From Trifolium pratense (lineage: Eukaryota > Streptophyta > Magnoliopsida > Fabales > Fabaceae), in NCBI RefSeq assembly GCF_020283565.1, contig NC_060059.1, positions 15,941,501-16,005,500 on the forward strand: DNA of 64,000 bases. Reading direction: 5' to 3'. The notes under the pieces were generated by a model that saw nothing but the letters and a program-made list of their open reading frames with translations, did not search any database and was not told the origin of the DNA. Below, piece after piece: positions 53,162-64,000 of the stretch. The position numbers were made by a program, and so were the translations under genes. How positions within the stretch are numbered: position 1 is the first letter of the stretch; each line of letters starts with the position of its first letter.

Positions 53162-53522
53162 GATCTAAATTGAGTTGTGTGCGAAGCTTTGAAGTTGTGA
53201 CTCGAAAGCAGATTTTTGCAGAATTTTTGGGGACATACCTTCACTAAAACGGTAATTAATCTCTATTTGTAACTCCGAATTTAGTGGGGTTTGATTCTGT
53301 GGAAAGATAACTCGATTACGGTCATTTCGATATCCGTTTGGTGAATTATTCATCCAAATTGAGTTGTGTGCGAAGATTTGAAGTTGTGACTCGAAAGCAG
53401 AATATTAGGGGGGGCAAAATCCAAAAAATTATAAAACAGGGGGGTAAAAGTCCGCGTTTTTAAACAGGAGGGTAAAATTCCGATTTAATCAAAATAGGGG
53501 GGACAAAACTGCATTTAAGCCT
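53162..53522. repeat. Direct repeats and a MULE-type end
   Basis: A 49-bp motif containing GAGTTGTGTGCGAAG and GAAGTTGTGACTCGAAAGCA occurs at 53165 and 53356. It is followed by AGGGGGG-rich sequence ending AAAACTGCATTTAAGCC (to about 53521), similar to the right end of the Pack-MULE at 34302-34830. No left partner is visible. Confidence 0.5.
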
Positions 53523-54329
53523 AAAAATAATCTATTATAGTTTAAGTTCCCAAGTCAATTGAAGAGGAATAACATGATAATTAACCCACTGAATTAGGTC
53601 ATGAATAGGACATATTATTTTACAAAAGCTTTAAACATTTGGAGATAAGTAAAGGATCAGAATTTAAAATATAGAGATTTTGTGTAGTCACTTACTTGTC
53701 ACCTGTAGAGCATAGCTAGGGAATTTTCTAAAAGGAGCCCAAATGGAATTAAAGCCAAGTAAAAGATCTTTTAATTTTATATGTAAAAAAATTGACAAAT
53801 TTTAGTGGGAGAGAAAAGGGAGGACCAATGTTAAATTAAAGGTTGACAGCTTTTAACTTGGCCACGCCCCTGCTTATTGTAGAGCACTTATTTAGCTACT
53901 TCTTCACAACTTTATTGAAAAGACAAAGCAACTATCATAAGTGCTTTTTGTTAAAAACTCATCTTACAATGTAAGGAAGATCGTACTTATGAACCAATTT
54001 AAATTTTTAAGATGATATTAGTCTTTTTTTTTTAATATCTATTCTGCCAGTTGCTATTAGCGATAGGGATGGCTATCAGTCACTCACCATTTATCTTCAT
54101 ACGCTAAACCTAATAGTGTTGAGTGTGAGGGTATGTGTAGTCTTCCATTAAATGAGAGATAATATGAATATATATTTATAAGCGTCGACAATCCAAACCT
54201 TAAAAGAGTTAGGTACAATTGAAAATATTCTAAAACTTTTCACTTCTTTCTTTGGTCACCATTTTCTTCCACTCCCAACTTTGCTCTCAACAAAGTTTAT
54301 TCTGTTTAATTAAAATTATATATATAGCA
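53523..54329. other. Intergenic with dispersed-repeat fragment
   Basis: 54050-54215 resembles the 51460-51700 repeat (CTAAACCTAATAGTGTTGAG, GATAATATGAATATATATTT). No gene seen. Confidence 0.4.
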
Positions 54330-54334
54330 TTAGC

Positions 54335-57300
54335 TGTAATAAATAACAATTTAGAGATCGATATATTATATGAAATTAGAACACACTTACTTGATAATCA
54401 TAATCACAAACTTATATTCTTTTGATATGCTTGATTAGTGGGAGTTTGAATTTTATATTAACTCCTTTTATCAATTTGAAATTATTTGAAATATAAAAAT
54501 ATTTGAGCTCCAACTCTAGAGTCCATGATGGGTGGTACTAGGGTTGTTATCTTATAAATAGATAGGCTAGGTCCCCTTTGCCGTCACGTTGTCAAGCTAG
54601 TAATAAGCTGAACGCTCATTTGTTGTCTTCCCCATCAAAGACCTCAAAGACTGGAGCATGTGATTAGGCAGAGGAAGATCTTGTCTAGTATATCGATGTT
54701 TAAAATTTTGATGGAAGCATAACAATTATATGTGGAGAAATTCATACTTGAATTAAAACCAGAATGCATTAGTATTATCATAAGAGGTCAATATAATAGT
54801 GCAATCACCTTTGGGCAGAATGCACAAACTAAGATTAATATCTCAGTAAAACCTCATGAGTCAAGTATCTCAAGGACAAGATGTAGCTCAAAATCAAGAA
54901 GCTATCACAACGAGGCCAATATAATAGTACAATCACCTTTGGGCAGAATGTACAAACTAAGGTCAAATCCTCAGTCAAAACCTCAGATGAGTTAATCAAT
55001 GAGTATACATTGAACTTTGAGATTTGTCACCTTTAGGCAGGCAAATTCCTCCGATCAATACATCCTCCAATAACTTCATCTAAAATTATTATTATTTTTT
55101 TTTTAATCGTAACATATAATAATCACCTTTGGGCAGAAAATTACATGTTATAATTAAAACCATTCCTCAAACTGCAAAGAAAATCTCATCAATCAATATA
55201 AGCGGTCCCACTTTGGTGGTAACGGCCTATACCAACACACGAAATTTCTTGCATAGGAATCAATAATTAAAAGTTTTCACATATAACTATATGTCTTTAG
55301 TTGGGGAGAGAGATCATTACTGTTAAACAGTCAACTCATAAAAGATCATTACTGTGAAACAATCAACTCAATATAATAATATATGCAAATTTACGCAGCG
55401 GAAAAATAAGAGACTTCAATTTTAAATCAATTGAGGATATAAAGCAAATAGTCCCGAACTTTTATAAATAACATAGGACTCTCAATATAAGTCTCTATAA
55501 ACATTTATAAATAGTTGACATGTACCACCCATCATGGACTCTAGAGTTGGGCCTACACTTTGTTTCTACACAAATCAGAATTAGTGTTCAAGCCCATTAT
55601 TACTGATCACAATTATCGGGCTTAAGCATCATCAAATGGATCACAACAACATCAACCCGTTTTTATTAAAACCAAAACCCACAATTGATTGCAGCCCACA
55701 AAATATTAGAAAATATTCTAACATTCTCCCACTTGGGCAAAATCAATTGTGTATATTTAATTTGAAGAAAACATTTTGAAAACGACTCTCGGGTTGACAA
55801 CATATTTTAACGTGGCCACATTGATCCCAAGATGCAACATCTAATTAAGACTCCGTCCAACAAAAGTTAAATGATATCGAATCATAGCGGTAATTATATC
55901 ATTATCGATACAACACCTTCCATAGTTACAAATACCACCAAACTCCGTCGACTAGTCATTTGTGTAGAGTGTAGCGAGAAAATGATATGTTTGTGATCTC
56001 AACCATACTATCATTTTCTTCGTCAGTCCTCAATTTCTCTCAAATGCCTTAAAGCTAGAGAAATTCTATGGTCCATAAGATACCACAAGTCCAAGCTCCA
56101 AAACAATGTTGACTACCGCGATATAATGATCTAATCAACATCGAGCTCCAATATTTTAGACATAATTTCTCTCAAATGCCTCAAAGCCAGAGAAATTACA
56201 TGGTTCTTAAGATACCATAATGCCTCAGCTCCAAAATAGTGTTGATCACCGGCTAAGTGATCCCGACAACACTGAGCTTATTTATTTATGTTTTCAGATA
56301 ATGTCTCAGCTCCAAAATAGTGTTGATCACCGGCATAGTGATCCCAACAACACTGAGCTATAATATTTATTTATATAATGCCCCAGCTCCAAAATAGTGT
56401 TGAAATATTTAAATAAATATTCAACTATTTTCTCTATCACACAATGGACATGTCAAACAATGTCACACAAATTTATATTTTTTCAGGATAAAACTCTCAA
56501 AATATTAAACTTGAAATACTCACACTCAATAGAGTAAAATTTAAAAAATTGGAGTATATAACATGAAATCAATTAATTATTATATAGAGAGTTTCTTAAT
56601 TTAGAATATTCTGGAAAAACAACAAAACTTTAGTATATAATTGCACATTTATTATTTCAAAAGGAGTAGACGATATTGAAAACAAATTTCTCCTTATATG
56701 CAATTGTATAATAAGTCACAACATGAAAAATAATTGCACAACTAACCTTCAAGAGTGTGACTTACATCCTTGCAAATAGAGTCGATGAGCATTGATGACT
56801 TTACGATAAGATCTTTGACAATATCATCTCAAACAGCTCACAAATCAACAGTAAACCATTATATCATAATAAAAAAACTCTAATAATAAATCAATGCAAA
56901 GATAATTCAATTTTCAATTGCCTTTAATAATTGCTCAAAAGACCAACTTATTTTTACACAAAGCTACAATATATATGTGGTGTCCATGGCATAGTTAATC
57001 TGTCCCAAATTTGATTCCACCAGAACCGGCTACATCGAATAAGATTTATGGTATTGTGTATAACAACTGTATAGAAATACTGAAGCAATATATGTAGACA
57101 TATAAGTAAACTGCACAATACAAAGGAAAATTACCTCATAAAAATATAAGAGCCGAAAAACAAAAAAAACCAAACACGGTAATTCATGTAAAATTGTGGT
57201 AGGTAGGGTCATTAAAAGTTTCAATGCCACCAGATTGATAAAACGTGATTGATTGAGAAAAACAAAATATAGCCGAATAAAATTTTCTCATTGATCAAAC

Positions 57301-57876
57301 ATGGCTATGAATCTATGATTCATTATATAGTAGCATAACATGAAACAAAAAGGCAAATTCGAAATTAGGGTTTATAATATAATAGAAGCTCTGATACCAC
57401 ATGTAATAAATAACAATTTAGAGATCGATATATTATATGAAATTAGAACACACTTACTTGATAATCATAATCACAAACCATCGTTACCGGAAGCGCACCA
57501 ATATCGAAAACATCGATATACTAGACAAGGTCTTCCTCTGCCTAATCACATGCTCCAGTCTTTGAGGTCTTTGATGGGGAAGACAACAAATGAGTGTTGA
57601 GCTTATTGCTAGCTTGACAACGTGACGGCAAAGGGGACCTAGCCTATCTATTTATAAGATAACAACCCTAGTACCACCCATCATGGACTCTAGAGTTGGG
57701 CCTACACTTTGTTTCTACACAAATCAGAATTAGTGTTCAAGCCCATTATTACTGATCACAATTATCGGGCTTAAGCATCATCAAATGGATCACAACAACA
57801 TCAATCCGTTTTTATTAAAACCAAAACCCACAATTGATTGCAGCCCACAAAATATTAGAAAATATTCTAACGTACA
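54335..57876 (-). mobile_element. Non-autonomous LTR element with rearranged left LTR
   Basis: The right (5') LTR is 57402-57876 (475 bp), starting TGTAATAAATAAC. The PBS TGGTATCAGAGC (complement at 57388-57399) is next to it. The left LTR keeps both ends (54335-54411 and 55526-55728), but its middle is replaced: 54503-54710 is an inverted copy of the LTR middle and 54711-55525 is extra sequence. A purine tract complementary to TTCTCCCACTTGGG sits at about 55729. Target duplication TTAGC lies at 54330-54334 and 57877-57881. No pol domains are present. Confidence 0.8.
56031..56400. repeat. Repeated nested hairpins in the LTR element interior
   Basis: AATTTCTCT...AGAGAAATT occurs at 56031-56065 and again near 56164-56197. 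A compound stem AGCTC..AGTGTTG..TCAC / GTGA..CAACACT..AGCT occurs near 56227-56277 and 56308-56358. A third version near 56094-56146 has ATGTTGA/TCAACAT in the same place. TGGT/ACCA stems lie between. Confidence 0.75.
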
Positions 57877-57881
57877 TTAGC

Positions 57882-58727
57882 AACAATACAATGATGCAAC
57901 ATGATTTTAGTTCAGTGTTTTATTTGCGCAATGAATGTGTCACAATTTGTTAGGATTCGTCATCATTGAATATTCTCTATTAATAAAATATTTGAATACT
58001 ACCATATCACTAATGATACAATCTAATTATACCACCAATGTTGCAGACGTGGTATTGTTGTTAAGACTTAAAAGTTCAATATTATGAAATAATATCTAAA
58101 AATGAGTTTATAAGTAGAGTCGATCATCATTTTACAAGCAAATTTTATAAAGATTGATTTACATTTTGTTTGAATTAACTTATTTTTAAACTTATGCAAA
58201 TCTGTTGAGTCACTGGATATCAGATCACCTTTATCGGACCACTCAAAAGTCTCATATTAGATGAGATAAAGTCTAAAAAATGATTTTATAAGTGATATCA
58301 GTTCTTCTCACCTTACAAATTCTAATAATTGTAAATCAACCTAACTATAACCTAATAATAATTGTTACTATAATTGGAAATGAATTTGGGTGCATGCTGA
58401 TGAAATTAATTATATTAGCCACTTCAGAATTGAGATAACAAACCAACTAATTTATTTGTCATATCCTTATGGACACAAGAATCTAACAATAAATTCTTGA
58501 ATATGTAAAAGCTTCTTCAAACATAGCTAATCTATGTGTGGATATGCTCACTGTTTATCACTTAAGTTATTTGCTTAGTGTGTACTAATCTATGTACAAA
58601 CAGATTATGTTTCCAGAATCTGCAGAAATGTGATGCTAATTCTCTTCTTTTCCATATATTATATTTCCAAAACATTATGTGCTTAATGTAGTTCCGAAAT
58701 TACTTCAGTGCATCTTAATCGCCACGG
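57882..58727. other. Intergenic 3' of the bHLH gene
   Basis: 58090-58330 contains another fragment of the dispersed family seen at 25518-25834 and 51460-51700. The rest is AT-rich. Confidence 0.4.
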
Positions 58728-61700
58728 TTAAGCAATGTTGGAAGGAATAATATTGCCATGCTTATTAGAAGAATCAATTCCGGCAGTGTTCGGTTGTTGT
58801 AGAAGATTGATAAGTGACCAAAACACATCTATCCTTGTAACATGTCTATTTGTCTGTTACACGATATATCAGACGTAAAAGTTAGTTATACTAGTTAGTT
58901 ACGTATAATATAATATGTAAGCCAACATTCGATTTAGTTACCTCAACTATAAAACGCGCCCATAGCTTATTCTTCCTTAAATCCATCTTTGCTTTCAAAA
59001 TATTCAGCCCAAAACCTCGAATTATGTCGACTATTTCAAGGAAGAAACCTTGATCCTCACAAAGCATCTGCAACAGAACAATGCCAATTCAATTCGCATA
59101 ACATAGATTGTCGAATAATCAAACCACATGCGTTCTTTCTCGTAATCTTACCTCTATAAGCATTTGGCCAGGTGGATTCATGTCTTCAACTATAATCGGA
59201 CAAACCATTGTTTGGTTTGCTACTTCAAATGCCCATGTAGCACCATGGTTTTTGTCTTTTGGAATCACTTCATTTTCTTGGTCAATAAGCTAAACATACG
59301 AAAAAAAGAAGCCGAAAATCATTTCTTCTGATGACTAATGAAGATTATGCATGCTTAATTAATATAATGTTCAAAATTAGTTTGATTAGTTAGTTACCTT
59401 AGGCTCATTAGGCTCTTGTAGTATGTCTGCATATTTAATGATGCCGCGTAAGAAAAGCATGTATCTGATCGTTCGGTCTAACAAAGAATCAATGCTACAC
59501 TGTAATATCAAAGAAAATATTTGTCAGCATGTTATATAAAAAAGAAATTTAGCATTGATTAGGGGATTTTTTTTTATGAGATTGGAAATTTAGCATCGCA
59601 TGCATGCATGTAGACGTTTACCTTTCCGCCATGAGGGATGATTCCTCTCAACTCTTTAATACAGTCTTGGATCTGTTGCCGATCTTTTGGTCGCGGTCGA
59701 GTACTTTCCCCCGGCTTAGCCTTCTTCTTTGTGGGTTTCGTAGGCTCTTCTGATCTTCTAGGGTGTACCGGAACAGCACTCTCGATATTGATGCTATTTC
59801 GATCATTAACCAACACCCCTACTTGTAATTTCGGGAATGTATCTTTCATCGTTAAAACACTATTGGACTTGTCCAATTCCGAACCCGAATGAATCAAGTT
59901 TGCTCTAGTTTCAGCTCCGGCAAGGTTTCCGAAATGTGATGAAGTTATATTCATAGGTGAAAATTCCACCATATGCTTCTTATTTGATGATGATAACTCA
60001 TTCTCAAAACTAGAACTATTAAAAGGATTGATGTAATTTGTTTCATCTCTCAAAAGCTCTTCAATTCCTAATTCTGAGAATAGCCTCTTCCGAGTATTAT
60101 CGGTCGGTGTACTAGTATTCCACTCTGATATGCATTCAGAAAAGCCGGTATTATCAGTAGCCGCACTCACCAGTGGTGTAAGTAAATTCACCCACCATTC
60201 ACTACCTTGATCACATCCTAAATTAAATTCCATGTTATCCAAGAAATCATTCTCGGAACTATGTATTACTACCGATGTTTCTTTCTCGGGTAGGCCTAGA
60301 TCAGAACAAGTAGGAATAAATTTTATCCTTTCAGAAACGTTATTATTCAATTGAATCATTGTTCTGCAGCTACTGGTAGCTTTCTGTGAAGGAGCAAAGC
60401 ATTGACAAAGATCATCCATAGAACTGAACTTCAAAATTTCTGCTGACATATCGATCGGCTCTAAGCTACTAGAGATTCCATTGAGTGTACTAGAACTTGC
60501 TGGTAAATCAACTTCTGTCACAACATTATCCATTGAATTTTGCAATGAGGTCAACGATGAATCATGAACTATGCTGCTAGCAAATGAAGTGCACACTTCC
60601 TGTGCTATTGTTTCGGATGCAAATAGTTGCTCCAATGAATCGAAACAAAGATTTTCATCGAAAAGGGGGGTATTTTGGGAAATCAAGTTGTCCATAGAAG
60701 AGTTAGGCTCCAAAAAAGCTTTTATGGTACATTTCAATTGGTCACTAAGTGACGAGGAATCGAATTCTGGTGAAGTTATCCTTTCTTCACAAGAAGGAAA
60801 AACTTCTCTCAGATCGTTACGGTTTTCATCGTGCAAATATTTGAGATTCCAATCACATGAATTTTCTGAGGAAATTGAAGCTAACAATCCATCGAGATCA
60901 TCATTTGTAAAATCCAATGGAAAAACGTCATTTTCTGAGTCGCCTATCATGCCGATATCGTCTATCTCCTTGAGTAAACTTCGTGTTTGATCCAAAAAGT
61001 CATTTGTCTCCAAAATCTGCAGAAGTGAAAGTATTATGATCCATTAGTACAATATTACAATATAGAAAAATATGATATTTTGATGTAAAAATAAGTGAAA
61101 TAGCAAAAGTATAAGCTGATATATCATGTGTGAACATCAAAATAATTCAAGAATCAAGTCATAAATCAAATGACAAAAAAAAAGTAGCTGGCTATACAAA
61201 GTTGACAAAAAAAAAACTGGTCGGTTTTGATTAAGTTTCGGTCGTGGTGTTTCATTAGATTGAATTGAGATTTATGTCCAAAACAGATACACATACTAAG
61301 GTTTCACATCGATTAGGTTTAATTTTGAATCGAATCTAGATATGACTCGCTTTTATGGTAAGATACTGATAACCATGCTTTCAAGCTCTTCAAGAATGAA
61401 AGCATGGTTATCGGTATCTTACCAAAAATTTGCATGATGTTCATATAATTTAGCGATACTAACCGTATTTCTGGATCCAAACTGTACCACTCCGCACGCT
61501 TTGACAGGTATAACCACAATTGTCTACAAATCAGAATCAGAAATTTTCATCAATATAAAAGCTTTAAACAAGAAAGATTATCAAATAATTATACTTAATA
61601 TGGTATCAAGACACTTATTATGTTATTATTACAATTGATTTGGTGACTTTAAACAAAATAATTACATTTCAGCAAAGTTATGAAATACATTTTCCTTGTT

Positions 61701-62637
61701 GATGAATTTTAGTACCTTTATTATACCAGAGGAGAATTGTTGATACAATCCAGAATCAACCTTCAGAAGAAGAAATCCTCAAGTAATTTAGTAAAACAAA
61801 AGCAAGAAAAGTTGAAATCTGAAATTATAACAGTTGAAATTGAAAACTATATACCTCACAACTAACTGAATGCAACCAATTGTGCTTTTTTGTGAAAGCA
61901 GCTTCACCAACAATTCTAGAAGAAAAACATCAAAACTGCATTAGCCCTTTTGTTTATTCTTCATTAATAATTAAGTTTTTTCAGGTGTGAAAGATGCATT
62001 TGGTAAAAATCTAACTTAATTTATCTAATAGATTTTGGTGGAAATTAGAGATTTTAGAAACATGAAAAACTAAACAATAAATCAGTGACCAACATTACAT
62101 TGGTCGTAGTGGAAACTAAACTCAGAGTCTCAAACCCCTTAAGCGATGTATGTTTCAGACTAATGGTGATTAGTCAGGTTCACCGGTGGAAATTAGTCAT
62201 TGACAAATCCGGTATATATTTCTCACCAATAGTTATAAAAATTATAAAATAAATAAATAAATAAATCAGTGTGAAGCATACATACCCTTCACCCAAAAAA
62301 TGCACTTGTGGAATCATGTTTTGAATCCCTTCTCCTAATTGTTCTTCATAGTATGCTTCTTCCACATTCAACAACCTATAGGAATAACAATTTCATACAT
62401 GCAAGTAAATAACTAAGTTGAGAAATACTCCTCCGTAAAAGCGAATTTTGCTTATATTCTGTCACGGAGGGAGTATCAAACAATAGTGAAATGTAAAAGA
62501 TGGAAACAAGAAGCTTACATAGGAGGATTCTTCTCAAGAAAACGCCAAAAAATGGCATAAGACCAACCATCACCATAAGCACAAAGAGTCTTAAGCTTAT
62601 TCCTTAAACTAAAAGGCACTGTCATTGCCATTTCCAT
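58728..62637 (-). CDS. LONESOME HIGHWAY-like bHLH transcription factor (10 exons, 753 aa)
   Basis: Minus-strand exons: 62637-62519, 62375-62286, 61915-61855, 61760-61716, 61523-61464, 61016-59622, 59499-59398, 59289-59152, 59067-58942, 58853-58728. They sum to 2,262 nt with closed phase. The N-terminal bHLH-MYC_N region (exons 1-5) shows LKTLCAYGDGWSYAIFW, VEEAYYEE, GEAAFTKKHNW and IVVIPVKACGVVQFGSRNT. A long acidic, Ser-rich middle follows. The bHLH-like domain is split between exons 6 and 7 (about 560-620: RPRPKDRQQIQDCIKELRG, then CSIDSLLDRTIRYMLFL). A C-terminal ACT-like part reads ATWAFEV, MLCEDQGFFLEIVDIIRGFG and LWARFIVE. In Arabidopsis, LHW-type proteins dimerise with TMO5-type bHLHs to drive vascular cell division; relatives of the 155/156 group fit this size. 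An unusual point is Cys where the family usually has Arg in QDRIKELR. Two ATGs lie close together at the start (MEMAMT). Confidence 0.94.
61357..61423. repeat. 27-bp stem hairpin in bHLH intron 5
   Basis: Arms 61357-61383 (GGTAAGATACTGATAACC...) and 61397-61423 are inverted repeats paired at all 27 positions except one T/G wobble, with a 13-nt loop (61384-61396). It lies 40 nt inside the intron donor side of the gene. Confidence 0.92.
62428..62473. mobile_element. Stowaway MITE remnant in bHLH intron 1
   Basis: CTCCTCCGTA at one end and CACGGAGGGAG at the other, TA on both sides, 46 bp. An internally deleted member of the CTCCCTCCGTC family. Confidence 0.6.
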
Positions 62638-63155
62638 TTGCAACTAACTAAAGGGTTATTTATTTATGTATCTATAAAGATGATGATCACAAAATTGGTG
62701 AAATGTGAAGTGTCAAAAAAGAACACAACACAAAATGGCTATGAAAGGAATAAAAGGAGAAAGAGAAACACTGAATAAAAATGTTGTCAGATTTGTCTTG
62801 TCTTGTTTTCACTTCCAATCAAATCTAAATGGTGTAAATTATTAGTACATTGAATTATTTAATAATACTAGTATTAATAATAGTACTGTATGTAGGTCTT
62901 TGTATAGGGACAAAGAAACCAAAGTTCACTACAAACAGTACTATTTCATTCCCTAGCTTCCAATTTCCAACACAATTACAGAATCAACTTCCCTACCATT
63001 GGGTCCCACTCAAATCACTTTTGCTCTTTATTATGTCATCTGCTTATAATTGTTCATAATTTCAAAATATTCTCATTCATTGCTAACATCAACAAAAAAA
63101 GATTTGTTTTTCTTTTTCAAATACTACTACTAGAATATCAATATTAATCGGAGTA
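62638..63155. other. bHLH upstream region
   Basis: 5' leader and promoter of the bHLH gene are presumed here. No clear TATA box could be singled out. The + strand frame 62850-63059 is not supported as a gene. Confidence 0.4.
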
Positions 63156-63460
63156 TTTCCTCCGATCACAAATATAAGCAAAAAATGTATTTTTTAGATT
63201 TATTGAATAATAAATACTCCTTTCGATCCTATATATAAGAGAAAGTTGACTTTTTAGATTCATTAAGAATCTAATGTATTTAGACAATATTATAGATCAA
63301 ATACATTAAATTCTTAATGAATCTAAAAAGTGAATTTTCTCTTAAATATAGGACCGGAGGGAGTATATACGATCTGTATTATAGTCCAAATTCATTTGTT
63401 GTTCAATGAATTTTTTTTAAAAAAAAAAACATTTTTGCTTATATTTGTGGCCGGAGGAAG
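63156..63460. mobile_element. Outer Stowaway-type MITE, interrupted
   Basis: Ends TTTCCTCCGATCACAAATAT and ATATTTGTGGCCGGAGGAAG, TA on both sides. It is interrupted by another MITE at 63218-63363. Its own length without the insert is about 157 bp. Confidence 0.85.
63218..63363. mobile_element. Inner Stowaway-type MITE nested in the outer one
   Basis: Ends CTCCTTTCGATCCTATATAT and AAATATAGGACCGGAGGGAG, then AGAGAAA/TTTCTCT and long complementary arms (GATTCATTAAGAATCTAATG and its inverse). TA on both sides. It belongs to a different subfamily from the outer element. Confidence 0.88.
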
Positions 63461-63754
63461 TATATTATTATATAACAAAAGCAACGGTATTTGCAAAGGT
63501 AAGAGCATTTTTGTTTTTACCAAATTTTATTTATTAATTTATTAAATTTCAACATTATGTCTTGTTTGGAAAAAAAACGGATATATAGTTAATAAGCTAA
63601 CTCACACTAACTTCGTTCCTAGATATACGACTCCGTTGATTAAATTCGTAGTGATAAATACCACGTGGAAGGTAATCGGAAGGGGATATGGAAATCGCAC
63701 GCTCCACATAAAGCATGTCATCTTCTTTGGCGATTGTGTAGGGGATGCCTTCCA

Positions 63755-64000
63755 ACGAGGTGTAGATTATTAGAACGTAACGTCGATTGTGAAATTCATT
63801 ACCCTTTGTGTGAATAGGAGGTAGAAGATAATGTACACACTTTTTTCACCTGCGCTTCTGCTCGGTCTAGCTAGCAAACAGCCGGGTTGTCATCTGTCAT
63901 GGTCTCCGCAGCGTGTCAGCAAGGTAGCGCGACCGATAGAGTATTTGCTATGTGTCGGAATGAGGATTATGAAACTATAGGTAGAGTGGCTACGCTTTTT
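63755..64000 (+). pseudogene. LINE (non-LTR retrotransposon) C-terminal fragment
   Basis: The frame gives VEDNVHTFFTCASARSS, a stop where these proteins usually have Trp, then AGLSSVMVSAACQQGSA, DRVFAMCRNEDYETIGRVAT, running off the window. Upstream, in another frame, is CEIHYPLCVN. This is the zinc-binding reverse transcriptase region (zf-RVT) that precedes the RNase H-like part of plant LINEs or LINE-derived genes. A frameshift and a stop show it is dead. Confidence 0.75.

Overview
This is nuclear DNA of a flowering plant. It is AT-rich, its genes carry many introns, and most of the sequence is nested transposable elements. Protein and repeat style point to a papilionoid legume, probably of the Medicago/Trifolium/Pisum group (inference; no search was run). 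Five host genes are readable: (1) the 3' part of an RNA polymerase subunit 9 gene (RPB9 type, + strand, exons at 1464-1622 and 2366-2446); (2) a complete 18-exon Ku70 gene (+, 7284-27746, 638 codons); (3) and (4) two related aluminium-activated malate transporter (ALMT) genes on the - strand (28369-31161, N-terminally damaged; 45471-47991, intact, 478 codons); (5) a complete 10-exon LONESOME HIGHWAY-type bHLH gene (-, 58728-62637, 753 codons).

Layout. 1-983: gag end and LTR of a Copia element beside the RPB9 remnant. 2.7-7.1 kb: MITEs, a SINE and a 1,031-bp hAT element with a perfect 8-bp target duplication just upstream of Ku70. 7.3-27.7 kb: Ku70. Its intron 10 is 11.65 kb because it holds a nearly new full-length Copia element (11426-16542, LTRs differ at 1 of 160 positions, one 1,562-codon polyprotein) and an older Ty3/gypsy-derived non-autonomous LTR element (18346-22716). 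The latter itself contains a Mutator-like MITE and a SINE. Both LTR elements lie antisense to Ku70. 28-31 kb: damaged ALMT copy. 31-45 kb: repeats, including a Pack-MULE that carries a Helitron-helicase exon fragment, a 120-bp tandem array that ends in a Helitron-like 3' hairpin, a small LTR element, and a 2.16-kb solo LTR nested in a MULE-type MITE. 45-48 kb: intact ALMT. 49-58 kb: repeats, with a 654-bp hAT element and a rearranged LTR element. 58.7-62.6 kb: bHLH gene. 63-64 kb: a MITE nested in a MITE and a LINE fragment running off the window.

The host genes are not an operon or pathway. They do unrelated jobs: transcription, double-strand-break repair, vacuolar or plasma-membrane anion transport, and vascular or root regulation. 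The most unusual signal is a recurring architecture in four separate repeat regions: arrays of short hairpins in which linkers or loops are conserved while the stems vary and remain complementary (40288-40425, 42945-43275, 49500-49795, 56031-56400). Exon boundaries were assigned by eye from homology, reading frame and GT/AG sites; coding phase closes across every junction listed.
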